NCBI RefSeq assembly: GCF_026810505.1
Contig: NZ_CP101750.1
Coordinates: forward strand, 7,862,515-7,926,514
Source: Streptomyces sp. Je 1-369
GTDB lineage: Bacteria; Actinomycetota; Actinomycetes; Streptomycetales; Streptomycetaceae
Length of the DNA: 64,000 bases
Direction: 5' to 3'
Shown here one piece after another: positions 1 to 8,300 of this stretch (within the stretch, counting starts at the first letter, position 1; every line of letters begins with the position of its first letter). The notes beneath the pieces are model-generated. The model was not told the origin of the DNA, did not search any database, and saw nothing but the letters and a program-made list of their open reading frames with translations. A program made the translations under genes and the position numbers.

Positions 1-1
1 G

Positions 2-199
2 CTCGGCGCGGGGATCCGGCTCTCCGCGTCGCAGTTCGACAGGCCCGCCCCCTGGGTCGAATCCGTGAGCCTCGTCTGCGGCAGCTTCGCCCTGGCCGCC
101 GCGGCGATGGCGGGGCTCACGGCAGTCCTGGACCGTCACCTCAAGACGGCGCGCGACACTCCCCGGCCCGTTTCCGCGCGCGGTACGCGGCGACCTTGA
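2..199 (+). CDS. C-terminal end of a membrane transporter, probably MFS (partial)
   Basis: The frame is open from the left edge to a TGA at 197-199, giving the last 65 residues of a protein that begins outside the window. The readable part holds one hydrophobic, alanine-rich segment (VSLVCGSFALAAAAMAGL) followed by a short basic tail rich in R, K and P. This is how many 12- or 14-helix MFS transporters end: a last membrane helix and a cytoplasmic tail. Codon third positions are strongly G/C, which supports real coding. The substrate cannot be judged. Another polytopic membrane protein is possible. Confidence 0.5.
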   Translation, partial: LGAGIRLSASQFDRPAPWVESVSLVCGSFALAAAAMAGLTAVLDRHLKTARDTPRPVSARGTRRP

Positions 200-476
200 C
201 GACCTTCCCCTACGTCGGGCCTACGTCGGGCCTACGCCGGTCCCACGTCGTCCTACGCCGTCAGCCGGAGCGTGCGCATCTCCCACCGCCGCCGCAACCA
301 GCGGTCATGGCTCGCGAGGACGATGGCCCCGGCCCCCGCCGTTCTCGCCGATGCGGTGGCCGGGAGAGGCGGCCGGGGGGGCGGTGGTCGTCAGATGTCG
401 TCTTCACCCACCACGTCTGCGACTCCTCGATCAAGCGGGTCCAGGTCTTTCGGAGCGCAGCAGCTTGCCTGCCGCG

Positions 477-1427
477 TCAGTCGGGCCACTCCCACTCGAT
501 CCCGTAGATGCCCGGCTTGCAGTGCGTGGGGAGCAGGTGGGTCGTGTGGAAGGAGTCGAGCGCGGTGCGGCGGCGGTGACGCGGCTCGGCGCCGATCTGC
601 TCGCGCTGATAACTCCAGCAGCCGGTGGGCAGCGCAAGGGGGTGGAAGCGTACGTGCAGCAGGTAGGCCCGCAGGGGCGTGATGACGCGGCGCTCGTGCT
701 GGTGGGAGACGTCCGACGCGGCCCGGAGCGTGTAGGCGACGACCGCGGTCTCGGTCCTGGCCAGTTGCCGCCCGAGCGGAATGTCGGCGGCCACACACCC
801 GAGCTCCGGCAGGAAACGGGTGCGCGGCGGTGGCCCGTAGGGGACGGCGAGGTCGACCGTGCCCGCCTTCGGGGAGTCGAGGAAGTGGACGACGGTCAGG
901 TGCTTGACGTCGTCGCGGACGGCTTGCACCACGGTCGTGATGGACGTCTCGTGGATGGACCGGTGTTCGTCCAGGCACACCGTCTCCTGGATGGTCAGCG
1001 GCCGCAAACCCTCGTTGAACTGCGGGAACGCGTCACCGAGAGCCTGTTCCACGTCCGAGTTCTCGCCGTAGACCGTGCGGGCGACGGTCGGGTCGACCGG
1101 AGGCGCGCCGCCGCGCGGCCGGTGCGGGCCGAGCAGGGAGCGCAACGTGCCGGTGGGCAGGTTGAGGAGCGGCTCCAACGCGTCGACGGCGCGCAGGGAC
1201 TGGGCGCGCTCCGGCTGGCTGCGTCCGCGCTGCCAGTGGCTGAGCGTGGCGAGGCTGACGGTGATCTGCTGGGCCCTGAGGTGGTCGCGTATGCGTTCCA
1301 AGGGCAGCCCACGCTGTTGGAGGGCCCGGCGGAACACGGTCGCGAAGGTCGTATCGGGGCCTTCGGTGCTCGTGTCGGGCCCTTCGGAGCGCGTGTCGGG
1401 CCCTTCGGCGTGGGGGGAGTTCGGCAT
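477..1427 (-). CDS. Helix-turn-helix (XRE-like) DNA-binding protein
   Basis: A 316-aa protein with an ATG start at 1427. Residues about 30-95 look like an XRE-type helix-turn-helix: the stretch with QQITVSLATLSHWQRGRSQP fits the recognition-helix region, and NLPTGTLRSLLGP follows. The remaining 220 residues contain no motif I recognise and no membrane segment, so a cytoplasmic regulator is likely. The N-terminus starts with three copies of an EGPDT-type repeat encoded by 21-bp DNA repeats. Proteins of this layout are common in Streptomyces and mostly uncharacterised. The target is unknown. It lies tail-on to whatever precedes it and is separated from the protease gene by a strong terminator, so it is probably a single-gene unit. 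Confidence 0.65.
   Translation of the reverse strand: MPNSPHAEGPDTRSEGPDTSTEGPDTTFATVFRRALQQRGLPLERIRDHLRAQQITVSLATLSHWQRGRSQPERAQSLRAVDALEPLLNLPTGTLRSLLGPHRPRGGAPPVDPTVARTVYGENSDVEQALGDAFPQFNEGLRPLTIQETVCLDEHRSIHETSITTVVQAVRDDVKHLTVVHFLDSPKAGTVDLAVPYGPPPRTRFLPELGCVAADIPLGRQLARTETAVVAYTLRAASDVSHQHERRVITPLRAYLLHVRFHPLALPTGCWSYQREQIGAEPRHRRRTALDSFHTTHLLPTHCKPGIYGIEWEWPD
1354..1410 (-). repeat. Tandem 21-bp repeat in the HTH gene
   Basis: Two full copies and one partial copy of a 21-bp unit (1354-1374, 1375-1395, 1396-1410) encode the repeated EGPDT motif near the N-terminus of the HTH protein. The unit is in frame, so copy-number change would alter only the length of the N-terminal tail. Confidence 0.8.
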
Positions 1428-1500
1428 GGCGTCTTTCGGCGGGCGGGAGTCCCTCGCCCCGATGAGGGCGGCTCAGCGACGGTTTCAGGCCACACAGGCG

Positions 1501-1540
1501 ACCAGGGGCCGCCCACCTTAGCCGGTGGGCGGCCCCTGGT
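1501..1540. terminator. Strong hairpin between the HTH and protease genes
   Basis: A perfect 17-bp inverted repeat (1501-1517 and 1524-1540) with a 6-nt loop lies 17 bp beyond the protease stop codon. There is no T-tract, which is usual for Streptomyces terminators. It probably ends the protease transcript and isolates the promoter of the HTH gene, whose start at 1427 lies on the other side. Confidence 0.8.
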
Positions 1541-1557
1541 CTTCCCTCGAAGGCCGG

Positions 1558-2775
1558 TCAGTTGGTGTTGAGCGTCAGCCCGTAGTACGAGAGGGCGTCG
1601 TCGAGCGGCTGGAAGTAGGAGGAGCCGCGCGAGTTCACACCCCCGGTGCACTGCTGGTTCACCGGACCGCCGGAGGTCATGCCCTGGGCCTGGTTGCCGG
1701 AGATGTACGCGCCGCCGCTGTCGCCGCCCTCGGTGCAGACGCTGGAGGTGGCGAGACCCGTGACGACCGTGTCGGGGCCGCCGTTCTGGTCCGTGTAGGT
1801 GACGGAGACGTTGTACGAGCCGACCTTGCCGCACGTCCACCCGGTGGTCGCGCCGGACTTGCAGAGCGCGGCGCCGGACGAGGCGCGGCGGCTGCCGTTC
1901 ACGGCGACGTTGCCGGCCTGGCCCCAGGTGCCGACCTTGGTCGTGATCGAGTGGCCGGAGCCGATGGCGGCGACGCCCATGTCGACGCTGTTCGTGCCGA
2001 CCGCGAAGCGGGTGTGGGTGCCCTTGGCGAACGCGGTGCCGCCGTAGCGCAGGGTGGGCAGACCGGCGACGCAGTGGCCGGCGGAGACGAGGTACTGCTT
2101 GCCGGACCGGTCGTGGGCGCCGTAGCCGACGGAACACCAGCCGTTGGTGTCGTTGATCGTCATCTTGCTGCCGGGGGCGATCGCGGCCTGCGGGGCGCGC
2201 TTCTCCTGGTCCCGGACGACCTTGACGGCGGAACCGTACGTCGCGGCCTTGGCGAGGAACGCCTTCGCCGCCGCTCCTCGGTCACTGTTGACCTTGACGG
2301 TGACCTTGTCCGACGCCAGGTCCACGGACCAGTCGACGACACCTGCGGGGGCGCGCCGTTCGGCCGCGGCGTCGAGCCGTGCCTTGATGCCGTCGAGCTT
2401 GTCCTCGCCACGGGCCGGCACGCGGGCGTCGAGGCCGGCCTTCTCGATGGCGGTGACATCGGCCTTGCCGTCGGCGTTGACGGTCAGCCTGCCGGAGGCG
2501 TCGAAGAACGCCCCGTCATCGGATATCCCGCTTTTCCTCAGCTCGGCGAGCCGGGCCTGCTGGGCGTCCTGCCGGTCCAGCCGCTCGGTCGCGGCTTTCT
2601 CGCTCACACCGAGCGAAGCGGCGAGCGCCCGCACCATCTCGGGCTGGTAGCGCGCGGCCGGAGCGGCGTCCCGCACCGGCGTCTGGGCCTGCGCCGTTGC
2701 CTGGGTTCCCACGACCACTGATGCCGAGAGCAGAGCGGCCACGGCGGCGAATCTGTATCTACGAGAATGCGACAC
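1558..2775 (-). CDS. Secreted streptogrisin-type S1 serine protease
   Basis: A 405-aa pre-pro-protease of the chymotrypsin-fold S1 family (alpha-lytic protease / streptogrisin group). Residues 1-30 form a signal peptide (basic start, hydrophobic core, AQA cleavage site). About 31-200 is the pro-region that acts as folding chaperone in this family. The mature enzyme starts near residue 203. The catalytic triad is visible: His234 in SAGHC, Asp265 in NSVDMG, Ser353 in GGDSGG. Cysteines are placed for the usual disulfides. It is expected to be exported, self-cleaved and active outside the cell. It lies next to the polyketide cluster but is read as its own unit, ending at the hairpin 1501-1540. 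I see no functional link to the cluster. Confidence 0.93.
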   Translation of the reverse strand: MSHSRRYRFAAVAALLSASVVVGTQATAQAQTPVRDAAPAARYQPEMVRALAASLGVSEKAATERLDRQDAQQARLAELRKSGISDDGAFFDASGRLTVNADGKADVTAIEKAGLDARVPARGEDKLDGIKARLDAAAERRAPAGVVDWSVDLASDKVTVKVNSDRGAAAKAFLAKAATYGSAVKVVRDQEKRAPQAAIAPGSKMTINDTNGWCSVGYGAHDRSGKQYLVSAGHCVAGLPTLRYGGTAFAKGTHTRFAVGTNSVDMGVAAIGSGHSITTKVGTWGQAGNVAVNGSRRASSGAALCKSGATTGWTCGKVGSYNVSVTYTDQNGGPDTVVTGLATSSVCTEGGDSGGAYISGNQAQGMTSGGPVNQQCTGGVNSRGSSYFQPLDDALSYYGLTLNTN

Positions 2776-2923
2776 ACTGATTCCTTCCGAATGGCAGGCA
2801 GGAACTCTCCGTAAAGCGAGAAAAGGGGGGTGGGTTCCTGCCTGGCAGCGAGCGTGGGGCTCGCTGCGGTTGGAACTCTGGCCCAGTGATCAGCCCTTCA
2901 ACAAGGTCTGTGACAAGGGCAGC

Positions 2924-2954
2924 TTTTAACAGAACATCAAGGGAACTGTTAAAA
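2924..2954. promoter_or_regulatory. AT-rich inverted repeat upstream of the protease gene
   Basis: In the 201-bp gap between the epoxidase stop and the protease start there is a 9-bp inverted repeat, TTTTAACAG and CTGTTAAAA, separated by 13 bp. It is markedly AT-rich against a 70% GC background. Two roles fit: terminator of the polyketide operon that ends at 2977, or operator/promoter element of the protease gene. The sequence alone does not decide between them. Confidence 0.5.
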
Positions 2955-2976
2955 CCGTGCCCTCCCGCATCGGCTA

Positions 2977-4461
2977 TTACGGATGGGAAAGACCGACGGC
3001 CGCAGGTGTGATCTTGGCCGGATCCAGCTCCACCACGGCCAGCTCCTCCGGGCTCAGTGGGGGAGCCGTCAGCTCCGGCAGGCGTTCGTCGGCGCGCATC
3101 GCCATCAGGAAGCGGTTGGAGCCCAGTTCGGTCTGCGGCGCGTTGAGGCTCATCACGTCCGTGACGATCTCGGACGCCTTGGGGGAGCGGATCGACGCGG
3201 CCGTGATGGCCTCCGCGAACCGCAGACGCTGCTCCGTGTCCATCCCGATGAGGCGTGGATCCGTCGCGGATACCCGGCAGTTGACGTAGTCGATGTCCTT
3301 GGTGGCGGCCAGGATCCACGGGTCGTCGACGGCCGCGCCGATCGCCTTCTGGAGGCGCAGCGCGGACCCCGTGCCGCCCTGCGGATGCTGCCGGAACTCG
3401 CGGTCGATCGTGTCGGCGCAGCGCGCGGCCGAGCTCATCCCGTGCCCGTAGATCGGGTTGAACGCGGTCAGCGAGTCACCGATGACGAGCAGCCCGTCGG
3501 GCCACTCGGCGAGCCGCTCCGGATACAGGCGGCGGTTCGCGCCGGAACGGGAGCCGAAGACCGGGGTGAGCGGCTCCGCGTCACGCAGGAGCTCGGCGAG
3601 GATCGGATGGTTCAGGTTCTCCGCGAAGGGCAGGAACTCAGCCTCACCACTGGGAAGTTGAGCGCCCCTCGTGCAGGACAGCGTCGCCAGCCAGCGCCCA
3701 CCCTCGATGGGGTAGACCACACCGAAACGCCCGGGCTCGCGGACGCGGTCGTCGGCGGCGATGTTGACGGCGGGGAAGCGGGTCGTCGCGCCGGGCGGGG
3801 CCGTGAAGAGGCGGGTGGCGTAGGCGACGCCCGCGTCCACCACGTCCTCTTCGAGTGCGGGCACGCCAAGCGCCGACAGCCACTGCTTGAGACGGGAGCC
3901 GCGCCCGGTGGCGTCGATCACCAGGTCGGCCTCGAGTGTCTCCTGCGTACCGCTGTCCACATCACGTACGACGACACCGGTGACCCGGATCCCGCCGCCC
4001 GACACGTTGCTGCCCGACGACTGGCCGCCCGACAACTCGACGGCTTCGGTGTGCTGCCGAACGGTGATGTTCGGTGCGGTCAAAGCCTGTTGACGTACCG
4101 TCAGGTCAAGTAAAGGGCGGCTGGCGACCAGCGCGAACTGGGTGGCGGGAAAGCGGTGCTGCCACCCCTGCCCGGTCAGCGTCACCAGGTCCTCGGGGAA
4201 GCCGAGACGGCGCGCCCCGGCCGCCAGCAGACGGTCGGTGGTGCCGGGCAGCATCTCCTCGATGAGGCGGGCGCCGTTGGACCACAGCAGGTGGGCGTGG
4301 CGGCCCTGCGGGACACCCTTGCGGTGCTGGGGCTCCTCGGGCAGGGCGTCACGTTCCACGACGGTCACGGCGTCGACGTGGCGGGCCAGGATGTGGGCCG
4401 CGAGGGCGCCTGCCATGCTGGCGCCCAGCACGACGGCGTGTGCGGGTCGGGTGGTGGTCAC
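2977..4461 (-). CDS. Polyether-type flavin epoxidase (Lsd18/MonCI family)
   Basis: A 494-aa flavoprotein monooxygenase. Seen: the N-terminal FAD-binding GASMAG at residues 13-18, the KGVPQGRHAHLLW stretch near 48-60, GWQHRFP near 100, the DATGRGSR segment, and the second FAD motif with GDSLTAFNPIYGHGM. The order and wording of these motifs match, from memory, Lsd18 (lasalocid) and MonCI (monensin), which epoxidise olefins of a polyketide chain before ring closure. This suggests the same reaction on the product of the two PKS proteins upstream. The GTG start at 4461 overlaps the stop of the preceding cyclase gene by 4 bp, so the two are translationally coupled. It is the last gene of the operon. 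A role on a free or carrier-bound chain cannot be told. Confidence 0.88.
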   Translation of the reverse strand: MTTTRPAHAVVLGASMAGALAAHILARHVDAVTVVERDALPEEPQHRKGVPQGRHAHLLWSNGARLIEEMLPGTTDRLLAAGARRLGFPEDLVTLTGQGWQHRFPATQFALVASRPLLDLTVRQQALTAPNITVRQHTEAVELSGGQSSGSNVSGGGIRVTGVVVRDVDSGTQETLEADLVIDATGRGSRLKQWLSALGVPALEEDVVDAGVAYATRLFTAPPGATTRFPAVNIAADDRVREPGRFGVVYPIEGGRWLATLSCTRGAQLPSGEAEFLPFAENLNHPILAELLRDAEPLTPVFGSRSGANRRLYPERLAEWPDGLLVIGDSLTAFNPIYGHGMSSAARCADTIDREFRQHPQGGTGSALRLQKAIGAAVDDPWILAATKDIDYVNCRVSATDPRLIGMDTEQRLRFAEAITAASIRSPKASEIVTDVMSLNAPQTELGSNRFLMAMRADERLPELTAPPLSPEELAVVELDPAKITPAAVGLSHP

Positions 4462-4871
4462 GCGCGGATCCCTTCGGGGTGGGTGGTGTCGGCGGGCCCG
4501 TCCATGGTCACGTCGGTGACTCCCCAGAACGCCTGGACCCGGCGGCCGAGCCCGTTCTCGTCGAGCTCGACGATGCCGACGATGCGGAAGGTCATCGGTC
4601 GCGGCCGTTGCACGGTGACCGTCGTCGGCGTCACCACGAAACGGTCGTCCATCGACGTCATCGGCGGCTCGGGCACCTCGTGCGTACCGCAGGAGACGGC
4701 CAGTTCGAGATGCCTGCGGAGGTCGTCCTTGCCCACCATCGGCGGCCGCCCCACCGGGTCCTCGAAGACGATGTCGTCCGTGAACAGGTCGAGGACGCCC
4801 TCGATGTCACCGGCGTTGATCCGCTGGGCGTAGTCGACGGCCATCTGCTTGCGCGCGGCCTCGTCGGGCAT
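4458..4871 (-). CDS. Epoxide hydrolase/cyclase, Lsd19A/MonB type
   Basis: A 137-aa single-domain protein with the SnoaL/NTF2 (ketosteroid isomerase-like) fold pattern: helical N-terminus ending RINAGDIEGVLDLF, then EDPVG, then a beta-rich half ending QAFWGVTD. It aligns with the N-terminal domain of Lsd19, the lasalocid ether-ring cyclase. The catalytic acids reported there, Asp38 and Glu65, occur here at the same numbers (Asp38 in FEDPVG, Glu65 in THEVP). The family opens an epoxide by attack of an internal hydroxyl, giving a tetrahydrofuran or tetrahydropyran ring. ATG at 4871 follows a GGAGG ribosome site. Its stop overlaps the epoxidase start. The 5-exo role is inferred from resemblance to the Lsd19 first domain. 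Confidence 0.85.
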   Translation of the reverse strand: MPDEAARKQMAVDYAQRINAGDIEGVLDLFTDDIVFEDPVGRPPMVGKDDLRRHLELAVSCGTHEVPEPPMTSMDDRFVVTPTTVTVQRPRPMTFRIVGIVELDENGLGRRVQAFWGVTDVTMDGPADTTHPEGIRA

Positions 4872-4949
4872 GGCACCTCCAGGAAGGGTGGGCAGACCTT
4901 TTGCAACTCGTCGCGGTCCTGCGGTTCTGCGGCCCCGCGGTTCTGCGCT

Positions 4950-5384
4950 TCAGCCGAGGACCGTGAGATCGGACGTGCCCCAGTACGACTTGAGGTGCCG
5001 GACGAGACCGGCCGCGTCCATGCGGATCACGAGCATCGCCGTGCGCCGGATGCGCGCCGTCTCCGGGGCGTCGGGTGCCTTGAGCCAGCCCCGCTCGGCG
5101 TACTGGGGACCCAGGGGCAGGTAGTCCATGACGGAGGTGATCTGGATCAGCGCGTGCGTCGCGTCCTGACCGGCGACGGGCTCGGCCGCCTCCTCGCGCA
5201 GGTGCGCGGAGAGGAGCGGCCCGTAGTGGGCGCGCAGCGCGTCGTGCCCGGCGAGGGGCGGCAGGCCGACCGGGTCCTCGACGACGGCGTCGGGCGCGTA
5301 CAGCTCGACGAGCGCGTCCAGATCCCCCGCGTTGATCCGCCGACTGTGCTCCAGGGCACGCTTCTTGCGGGCGAACTCGTTCAT
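4950..5384 (-). CDS. Epoxide hydrolase/cyclase, Lsd19B/MonB type
   Basis: A 144-aa SnoaL/NTF2-fold protein, the partner of the 137-aa cyclase 78 bp downstream. It shares RRINAGD near residue 16, EDPVG near 36 and the closing SYWGTSD. It also carries the MDYLPLGP segment that, from memory, is typical of the second domain of lasalocid Lsd19 (the 6-endo cyclase). The acid pair falls at Asp37 and Glu64, the positions expected for acid/base catalysis of epoxide opening. The ATG at 5384 lies inside the last codons of the PKS gene (ATGA overlap) and behind a GGAGGG site, so cyclase and PKS are made together. In lasalocid the two domains are fused. In monensin (MonBI, MonBII) they are separate, as here. 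Confidence 0.85.
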   Translation of the reverse strand: MNEFARKKRALEHSRRINAGDLDALVELYAPDAVVEDPVGLPPLAGHDALRAHYGPLLSAHLREEAAEPVAGQDATHALIQITSVMDYLPLGPQYAERGWLKAPDAPETARIRRTAMLVIRMDAAGLVRHLKSYWGTSDLTVLG

Positions 5385-8300
5385 CGCTGTCCCTCCACTG
5401 CCTGTCCGTTGCCCTGTCCGTCGCTCTGCCCGTTGCCGTTGCCGTTGCGGTGGCCGTTGCCCCTGCCGAGGTCGCGGTCGATGAACGCGAAGATCTCGTC
5501 GGCCGACGCGTCCTGGATCCGAGCCGCCACCGCCGCCTCCTCGGCCACCTCTTCGGCCGTCTCCCGCGGCACGTCGAGCCGCGCCAGCGTGGCGCGCAGC
5601 CGCCCGGCAAGCTCGGCCCTCGCCGTGCCGTCCTTCGACGAGACGGACAGGAGCGAGTTCTCCAGACGCTCGAACTCCGCGAGGACGTCCACGAGCGGGT
5701 CGGCCGCGCGCGGCGCGAGCTCCTGCCGCAGGTGCGCGGCGAGCTCCGCCGGGTTCGGGTGGTCGAAGACGAACGTGGCGGGCAGCTTCAGTCCCGTCGC
5801 GGTCGAGAGCCGGTTGCGCAGCTCCACCGCCGTCAGCGAGTCGAAGCCGAGTTCCCGCAGCCCTTGGGTCGCGTTCACGGGAGTCGCCGCGTCGTATCCG
5901 AGCACGGCCGCGATGTGCGTGCACACCAGGTCGAGCAGCGCGTCCTCCCGCTCCGCGTCGGACATCGCACCGAGCGATTTGCGCAGCGCGGTCGCGCCCG
6001 CCGATACGGTGGTCCCGCCACCGCCCCTGCTTCCCGCACCGCGCACCAGGTCCTGGAGGAGCGCCGGCGCGGGGTGGCTCTCGGCCTGCCGTCGCATCCG
6101 GGCCAGGTCGAGGCGGACCGGCGCGTACAGCGGAAGGCCCCCGGCCCAGGCCGTGTCGAGCAGGGCGAGGCCCTCGTCGGCGCCGAGCCCGACCACACCG
6201 GCCCGGGCGTGACGTGCCCGGTCGGCGTCGGTGAGCCGCCCCGACATCCCGCTGTCCAGGTCCCAGTACCCCCACGCCAGGGACGTCGCGGCCGCACCGC
6301 CGTCCTGCCGGTGCCGGGCCAGCGCGTCCAGGAACGCGTTGGCGGCGGTGTAGCTGCCCTGGCCGGGGCCGCCCAGGAGCCCGGCGACCGACGAGTACAG
6401 GACGAACGCGGAGAGGTCGGCGTCCCGCGTCAGCTCGTGCAGGTGCCATGCGGCGTCCGCCTTCACGCGCATGACCTCCTCGACCTGTTCGGCGGTGAGG
6501 TTCTGCACCACCGCGTCGCTCACGGTGCCCGCGCAGTGGAAGACGGCGGTGAGCGGGTGTTCCGCGGGCACCGACTCCAGGAGTGCGGCCGCCGCGTCCC
6601 GGTCACCGGGGTCGCAGGCGGCGAACGTGATGTGCGCGCCGAGCGCGGAGAGGTCGGCGGCCAGTTCGAGGGCGCCCGGCGCGTCGGCGCCACGCCTGCT
6701 GGACAGGAGCAGATGCCTGGCTCCGTGGCGTCCCACCAGGTGGCGGGCCGTCAGGGCGCCGAGGGCTCCGGTTCCGCCGGTGACGAGTACGGTGCCTTCC
6801 GGGTCGAAGGCGACGGGCAGGGTGTACACGGTCGTCGTGCCCGGGGTGGGCGGGGCGGCCGCGGCGGCGGGGGCCTGCCGGACGTCCCAGGCGGTGACGT
6901 CGAGCGGTACGAGGGGGCCGCCGTGACGCACGTCGACGTCCTCCGCCGGGCCGATGGGCCGCAGCAACTCCGCCAGTTCGGCGAGGATTTCCCGTACGCG
7001 GCCGGGCTCGGGCGGAGCGACGACCTGGCCCCCGTCCGAAGAATCCGCTCGCCGGACGACCAACGCCCCGTCACGATAGAGGGTGCAGTCGGCCGCACCG
7101 TCCAAGTCGGCCGCACCGTCCACGATGTCCACGCGCCGGTGCGACGCGAGCCGCGTCACTGCCCGCCCCACAGCGCCCGTCTCCACCGCGACGTGCAGTG
7201 GCCCCCCGCCGCTGGGCAAGACGACATCCGTCAGTACGTGGTACGCCGCCACATAGGCGCCCAGCGAACCGGCAGCCTCAGTCCAACTCCAGTCGCCCGG
7301 AACCGTCGTGAGCAGCGCCGCGTCGGTGACGCCCACCGGCCCCACCGCTTCGAACAAGCCCATGACCCGGTCCCCCACGGCCACCGGACCGGCCGCACCG
7401 CCGACCTCCGTCACGACACCGGCACCCACGGCCTGGCCCGCCGCCCCGAGCGTTCCCGGGTCCGGCGAGGCGGCCCGCACGGCGACCCGCACCTCGTGTG
7501 GCTCCAGCACCCGCCGGGCCTCCGGAGCATCCACCAGAGCCAACTGCTCGCCCACGGACGTCCCTTCGCTCCCGGAGAGACGCCACGCGGGCGCCCCGAC
7601 CGGCGGCGCGAGCCGCGCGGAGGCGTCGTCACGTACGAGCCGCGGCACGAACGCCCGCCCGCCCCGCAACGCCAACTCCGGCTCCGCGAGCCCCAGTACG
7701 CCAGGCAGCGCGGCCAACGCCCCCGCCACCGCCGCCGCATCCATGTCCACGTCCATGTCCACGTCCAGCAGCGTGAGGCGTCCCGGATTCTCGGCCTGCG
7801 CGCTGCGCACCAGACCCCACAGCGACGCACCCGGCAGATCACCGACCGCCTCGCCCGGTCGTGCCGCGACCGCACCCCGCGTGACGACGACGAGACGGGT
7901 CGCCGCGAACGCGGGGTCATCGACCCACTCCTTGAGCAGCGACAGAAGGGTCACGGCAGCGAGCCGCGCGTACCCGGCCGCATCCTCCTCGAACCCGTTC
8001 GCGCCGCCCGCACCGGGCGTGGCGCACACGGCGAGCACGACATCGGGCGCCTCACCCCCGCCCGCCACACCCTCCCGCAGCGCGGCGAAGGTCTCCCGCA
8101 CGGGAGCACCGGACAACGCGTCGGCGATCCCAGTACCCAGCGGCTCCCCGGCAGGCGCGACAACAGCGGGCCGCACGGCGGCGCCACCCCCATCGGCCCG
8201 CGCGGCAGCCTCCGTCCACACGAGCCGGAACAGCGCGTCCCGGTCCGCCGTACGGGCACCGGCGATCTGGTGGGCGGCCACCGGCCGCACCGTGAGCGAC

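Noticed and set aside
2983..4113. Plus-strand open frame opposite the epoxidase
   Set aside because: The minus strand encodes an evident FAD epoxidase with all family motifs; the plus frame has none.
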